From Gnetum montanum (Eukaryota > Streptophyta > Gnetopsida > Gnetales > Gnetaceae): a stretch of 64,000 bases of DNA. The position numbers and the translations under genes were made by a program. Under the pieces are notes generated by a model that saw only the letters and a program-made list of their open reading frames with translations, was not told where the DNA came from and did not search any database. Shown here in pieces: positions 58,961 through 64,000 of the stretch; the stretch's first letter is position 1, and every line of letters starts with the position of its first letter. The DNA lies in the NCBI GenBank assembly GCA_015680685.1, contig MNCI01036287.1, positions 391,378-455,377 on the forward strand, read 5' to 3'.

Positions 58961-60451
58961 ATAACTCATTTATGCATAATATCACTTTCATTCCATATAT
59001 TCAAGTTCAATATTCAACCCCCTATAATAGTAATTACACAACCTCTCTAATCAATATCAATGCCAATTACACAACCTCAAGCCACTCAACCTCCTCCCCA
59101 ACCCTTAGCATAAACACCATAACCTACAAGAGCATCCCAAGGCTTGGATCAAACATTCCAAATGATCAAGGAGATCATTGAAGAGATACAAAGATTAAAG
59201 TGAGTACAACTCAAATGATCAAGGTTATGAACTTCTACCTAGATGATCTCATTAGCCTTGCTAGATGATCAAGCATGCCTATACCAAACTTTATCAAATA
59301 CAATGATGAAAGGAATCTTAATCCATATCTTGTTACCTTCTAATCTGAGTACATCCTATTGTAAGCATAACCTTACATGATGCTACAAAGTTTTCCTATG
59401 TCCCTAAAAAGAAAGGCTTTGGAATAGTACCAAACCTTACCTAGGGGTTCCATATCCTTCCTTGAAGATTTGATAAACCAATTCATCAACCACTTCAGAT
59501 ACAACTTGAAGCTTGATATTACATTAAATTAACTCATGAAGGTGAGGTAGGATCACACTAAAAATAGTTCAAAGATTTATTAAAAGATGTAACACAACCC
59601 TCAATGAGACTCCAAAGCCTATGTCTGAAACCCACATTTTGGCCATCTTCAAGGGAGTAGTTAATGACTTCATTATGTCAAAGCTTTACTACTTAGAATC
59701 CCAATCACTGAGCCAAGCCTTTTCATGAATTAAAAATAGTAAGGAGGATATTAATACTGTAATAAATTAGCCTATATGGCTTATAAAAACCAACACATGA
59801 GGATGGATAGGAAGAAAACTAAGCTAGCATAAGCAACTATGGCCACAATAACAAAAAGTCAAAGCAAATAGAGAAGCGAAGATTACAACCACACAAAAAA
59901 TATTTTTACCCATTGAAACCATCTACTTCATATGCTTCTAATCATTTAAGATGAAATATTGAGTGCAAGGATAGGACTAGGTATGCTAAGCTGCCTATGA
60001 AGCCCTCTAAGCTCTTAGGATAGTTGCTTAAAGACAATTGTATTCAATATAAGCAACTATCTAAGGAAGCTCATAAGAGGTTCAATCATCTTTTGGGGAT
60101 AGCTAGAGACCCACAATAGTAACCAAAGATGATCCAAGACTACCAAAGTACTTTAGACTTGATAATTTTTGCCATTATGATCAACTGGTTGGTCATGATA
60201 CTAATTTATGCTTTAGAGATGATCTCCAGAAGATTGATTATGAAGAGCTAGTGTTGAATGAGCCCAACTCTCCAAGTAATAATAATAACTCTTACATCAT
60301 AGCCTCAATCACAACAACATAGTCTAACCCTCCTAGAGAAGAATGTGTCATCAAGGTGACACTAGCTAGCACTCAGCCCCATAATCTAAAGCTGAAAAAT
60401 CCTTTATTATATGGGCACCACTATGCTTAGTCCCTAAATAGCCTTTCATCA
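58961..60451 (+). pseudogene. gag: Second Tat gag remnant (N- to C-terminal)
   Basis: A Pro/Ser/Thr-rich linker (58,972-59,160) leads to VMNFYLDDLISL (59,220-59,260) and the gag domain (MSLKRKALE near 59,400, LEDLINQFINHFRYNLKL near 59,462-59,515). The knuckle region follows (CHYDQLVGHDTNLCF near 60,170-60,215). It is cut by the Tat-B LTR at 60,452. The cut point corresponds to about 57,720 of the preceding fragment, so the two pieces are not simply one gene in order. Confidence 0.7.
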
Positions 60452-60595
60452 TGAAACACCACAAAATTTTGAGCTTAGTACTTCTCCAACAAGAAACAGG
60501 TCCCTAGGATCCATAGATGACCACGGCTACATCAGATACTAAACATGGCAACTTCGGAGATCAGATGCTTAATTTTCACTAAGTATGCAGTTTTA

Positions 60596-61048
60596 GCGTA
60601 TACGCCCAAGTGTACATTCCCAGCGTATACGCTCAAATTCTTAGTGTATGCACCCAGCATGTATGCTCAAGTTCACAGCGTATACGCCCAGCGTAGACAT
60701 CCAGCATACACACCCAGTGTACATGCCTCACATGTACGCTCAGCAGGTACAATAGATGCATATGCCCAGCAATTAAATCATTGGAGATAGCATGGAAACA
60801 ACACTGTAGAGCAAGAATTGACATAAGGCAGCAACCATCAACGTATACGCCCGGCACATCAGCGTATACGCCCTAACGTATACGCCTGGCACATCAGCGT
60901 ATACGCCCTAACGTATACGCTCGCCACATCAGCGTATACGCCAGCATCCATGACATCTACGCCCAAGTTCGCATACGCCCAACACCTCTAGCGTATACGC
61001 CCAGTGTATATGCCCAGAGTCCACGCTCGCTTCATACAGCGTATACGC
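60596..61048. promoter_or_regulatory. GCGTATACGC palindrome array in the Tat-B U3
   Basis: Exact copies start at 60,596, 60,623, 60,678, 60,862, 60,897, 60,932, 60,991 and 61,039. ACGTATACGC occurs at 60,841, 60,876 and 60,911, and many one-base variants lie between. The array ends about 100 bp upstream of the TATA box. Confidence 0.9.
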
Positions 61049-61145
61049 CCAGCAAATGCAACATATTGTACACTTGTAAATTTTATGCTTTTGCACCCGG
61101 TCAATGCGCCACGTGTCTCCCAACCCAAGTCTAGCGTCAAAACCC

Positions 61146-61155
61146 TATATAAAAG
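61146..61155 (+). promoter_or_regulatory. TATA box of the Tat-B LTR
   Basis: TATATAAAAG in CCCTATATAAAAGCCC is the best TATA match in the window. Transcription would start near 61,178. Confidence 0.8.
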
Positions 61156-61746
61156 CCCAATTTTTGCACTAGATCCTAGTCGGTTGGCAAAATTTATAGA
61201 GCACACCAGAGAGTAGAGATGCTATGAACTAGAGCACGAGACCTTTTACGCTAGACAACCCTGTACGTTGAGCATACAGCCTCTATGCTGTGCCTACAGT
61301 GTGAACCAACCATAATCATCCTTGCATCCATCGGGGCTTTTCGTCCACCTTGTGTTCCAGTCACAACTGCGTTAGACCTGTGCATTGTACTTTCATTCTG
61401 TAATTCCATTGTTACATTTTCTTCCCAAAATCATTTACAGTTTGCATTAATTGTTGCATGTATTTTGTTTTCACTCATTTATGTTTATGCTCTGTTCGCA
61501 TCAGTTACGCTGTTTATGCTCTGATTTACGCTTGTTACACCTTTCATGTATAACCCAGCGTATTGCACTCTGGTGTACGTTCGGGGAAATCCTTGTCTGA
61601 TCCGCGTGCGGACCACCCAAGGTACTCTACCTTCATTCATTCTAGCTCACCCTCAGGTAAAGGTAGGGTCTTTTGTGTGCATCCTGCAATCCCACGGTCT
61701 CTGTTTCCTTCCAGCTGGAGACCGACGATTTCGGGCGGTACAGAAA

Positions 61747-61766
61747 TTGGCGTTAGAATAAGGGCC
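61747..61766 (+). other. Primer binding site of Tat-B
   Basis: TTGGCGTTAGAATAAGGGCC lies a few bases after the LTR end. It parallels the Tat-A sites. Confidence 0.6.
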
Positions 61767-61779
61767 TCTACACAAAACC

Positions 61780-62400
61780 TTACCTGCAAGCTTCCCAGCA
61801 TTTATGCTGTTGAGCGTTTACGTCACCAACCATATGTCGATTCCTTCTGAAAACCTCCCAGTGTTTATGCTGCTAAGTTTGAAACCCAATCTATAAACAA
61901 TCCAGCGTCCACGCTGTTGAACGTCTACGCCACTCCTGTTAAAACTTACTCTGCAAGATCCCCAGCGTTTACGCTGTTAATCATACGCTACACGCTTTAC
62001 GCTACAAATTTTGCCTACACTGTACAAAAGACTGCTAAAGTTTACGCTGCACATTTTTACGCCGTAGACTTGTCTACGCTGCCGTCCATTTACGCTATGC
62101 TATTTACGCTGTAGATTTTCTCTATGCCATACACTGATTTTCTCTAAGATTCTGTTTACGCTACTCTCTTTATGATGCAAACTCGTTTACACTACTATTC
62201 ATATATACCACACTTTGTACACTGTAAAACCTATTTATGTTGTGCACTGACACTGTATACGCTACTCAGCGTATACGCTGCACTCCTTACGCTGTAGACT
62301 TGTCTACGCTGACCCTATACGCTCCATCCCTATACACTGTCTACGCTGTCGTTATATGTTGGTTGTTGAAGCATATACACTGTACGCTACACTCAGTACA
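61780..62400 (+). repeat. Leader of Tat-B with GCGTTTACGC-type repeats
   Basis: Three to four imperfect units of about 60-75 bp (61,785-61,985) each contain CCAGCGTTTACGCTGTTGA-like text. Scattered TTTACGCTG motifs follow to about 62,400. AGCGTTTACGCT is itself a small inverted repeat. Confidence 0.65.
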
Positions 62401-62445
62401 CCAATTTCACATCTCTATACCGTGTCATACCCTCAACAGGTCATC

Positions 62446-64000
62446 ATGAACCCCGCAAACACTACCGCTATAACCACTCAAGTCACTGACATGGTAGGCA
62501 CCATGGCTGCCCAATAGCCCGTCGTTCCATAGCTGATAGTACAACCCACAACGGGGCCCCACCGGTCCCTAAGGTTGCAAGGGAGAAACCCAACCTCTAA
62601 CATTATAACTCAGGACCAGTACAACTTCATATGTGTGAAGATACAAGTTGGTTTGGCAGTAGATCGAGCCGAAATAAAGGTAAAGAGGCAGTACGAACTC
62701 TTCTACAGGGGGGACGCGAGTTCATCCCTTCCCCGTATGATATAATCCCTATTCCAGAATTGTACTCAGAGCTCATCACACAACTCCTCCTACAAAGGAG
62801 CCAGTCATTGGATTAGCCTACAGTAGATCTCCAACCGAAAGAGGAGGACGAGTTCATTGCCCAATCCGAACACGAAGACTCCTATCACATCCTTAGCCCA
62901 CAAACACACATCAACCCCATGTTCCATCTAGGCATAGGAGAAATTATGCCCCTCCAACCCCTCAGGTTCACCCAAGCACAAATACCCCCACCAGAAACAT
63001 CTGCACTGGTTCATGTTCCTCCAGAAACCGACTCGCAAATCAGTACACTCCCTCTCACTATCATCCCTGCTGCAGCAGCAGGACCATCCTCGCAAGCACC
63101 ATCCCCTAACAATAACGTGGGAGAAACCTTCTCACCCCAAGTGATTGGGATGCCACATGTGATATTGGCATCCATGTTTGCCCACTATATCCCCCACATC
63201 CAAATGCACGGGGCCCCTTCCATCACTGTAACCCAATAGGGGGTTCCTGCACAAAACGTGACCGCGCAATGGGCGGTGATGGGTGCTCAACCACATCAAC
63301 CCCTTCACTATAACATATCACCTCACACGATTCCACCAGCTAGCATTCCCCAAGTACAGCCACAACCGTCGCAAAAACAATCCCTCGTTTACAATGTGCC
63401 ATCCCTAGTGCCACCCACTATAAATGTGCCACAAGCACAACCGCCGACTGCACAGCTTTTAGCCTTTGAACCTACCATCCAACAGTCCAACTTGTACAAT
63501 GTACCACAACCTCAAGCTACCATGTCACCTAGTGCCCAAGACTGGGCAGATGCTAAAAAATTGATGCAAGAACTAACTGACGAGGTCAAGTGCCTTAAAA
63601 TGGCTGCCGATGGAGAGTTGAAGGTAGTGGACTTCTACCATGATGATCCCATCAGCCCTTCCATCCCACCTCTAACATTGCCCAAAGGCATATCATTGCC
63701 CACACTAACTAAATATAATGGGGAAACAGACCCCAATGCTCACCTAATAAAATTTAGATTAGAATGTGCATTGCTTTAGGCATGGCCACATGCCATTTTG
63801 TGAGTATTCCCTATGTCCCTCGCAGGGAGAGCGCTTGATTGGTATTGGGCCTTGCCGAGGAATTCCATATTCTCCCTGGAAGAGTTGTTACATCAGTTTG
63901 TGACCAGGTTTAAATATAACTTGAAACCTGAGGTGACATGGGACAGTCTTATACAGGTTAAACAAGCACCGCTTGAACCTGTGCAAAAATTTATCCAGAG
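62446..64000 (+). pseudogene. gag: gag of Tat-B (partial)
   Basis: ATG at 62,446 is a plausible start after the leader. A frameshift occurs before 62,631; from there one frame runs to the window end with a handful of stops. The N-terminal domain (62,600-62,780) parallels that of Tat-A. A long Pro/Gln-rich linker (62,919-63,520) follows, then ELTDEVKCLK and VVDFYHDDPI (63,570-63,650). The gag domain includes LTKYNGETDPNAHLI, ALDWY, LEELLHQFVTRFKYNLKPE and KQAPLEPVQKFIQ. This is the best preserved Tat gag here. Confidence 0.8.

Larger units (their letters stand above)
60452..61742 (+). repeat. 5' LTR of Tat-B
   Basis: It starts TGAAACACCACAAAATTTT and ends near GGCGGTACA just before the primer site; 1,291 bp. 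A TATA box TATATAAAAG lies at 61,146-61,155. The U3 contains eight exact GCGTATACGC copies and a 35-bp tandem repeat at 60,840-60,943. Confidence 0.8.
60452..64000 (+). mobile_element. Tat-B element (partial, runs off the right edge)
   Basis: 5' LTR 60,452-61,742, primer site, repeat-rich leader and gag to the window end. Gag similarity and the primer site tie it to the Tat-A group. The opposite-strand LTR at 1-1,054 is the same family. Confidence 0.85.

Noticed and set aside
60545-60790. 81-codon open frame with repeated Ala-Tyr-Thr-Pro-Ser-like text, and the matching minus-strand frame at 610-837
   Set aside because: They are translations of the GTATACGC repeat in the LTR, not proteins.

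Overview
The window is plant nuclear DNA made almost entirely of nested, decayed LTR retrotransposons. No intact host gene, tRNA, rRNA or bacterial-type feature was recognised. The Ty3/Gypsy families have Tat- and Athila-like features, there is also Ty1/Copia, and introns are of GT-AG type. Many in-frame stops look like C-to-T or G-to-A decay of methylated DNA. Very old, large, slowly removed elements suggest a big TE-rich genome; a gymnosperm is a reasonable guess, but the sequence does not prove it. Two runs of N (17,577-18,060 and 55,106-55,280) are assembly gaps.

Layout. (1) 1-1,054 is an LTR piece of family Tat-B (minus strand), abutting a partial Tat-A element, copy A1 (1,055-10,720, minus strand). 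A1 sits inside the 5' LTR of Athila-like element C (10,721-19,840, plus strand), which also holds a solo LTR (17,445-18,343). (2) 19,841-29,252 is AT-rich decayed DNA with a Gypsy RT remnant, a small Copia-like LTR pair (23,316-27,023) and a remnant related to element C. (3) A Copia element, E (about 29,253-57,416, plus strand), is split by two insertions: full-length Tat-A copy A2 (30,433-49,591, minus strand, about 19.2 kb, near-matching 5-bp target duplication) and Athila-like gag-only element D (50,248-56,731, plus strand, perfect target duplication ACATG). (4) 57,417-60,451 holds decayed Tat gag pieces, interrupted by a second Tat-B element (60,452 to the window end, plus strand) with the best preserved gag.

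How it works. Tat-A2 shows the family plan. In its own (minus) sense it reads: 5' LTR, tRNA primer site, leader with tandem repeats, gag-protease, a 6-kb insert, RT with dual RNase H, integrase, short repeats, polypurine tract, 3' LTR. The insert carries a multi-exon gene on the opposite (plus) strand with its own TATA box and start codon. The same gene with the same splice sites lies at the same place in A1. The block is bordered by short tandem repeats able to form mini-hairpins.

The most interesting signals are these: the antisense spliced gene between protease and RT; the mini-hairpin repeat clusters that punctuate the element; and the finding that five LTR families each carry a family-specific array of about 10-bp CpG-containing palindromes (cores GCGTATACGC, GCTACGTAGC, GCGATATCGC, CGATGCATCG, AAGACGTCTT), in four of them clearly upstream of a TATA box.
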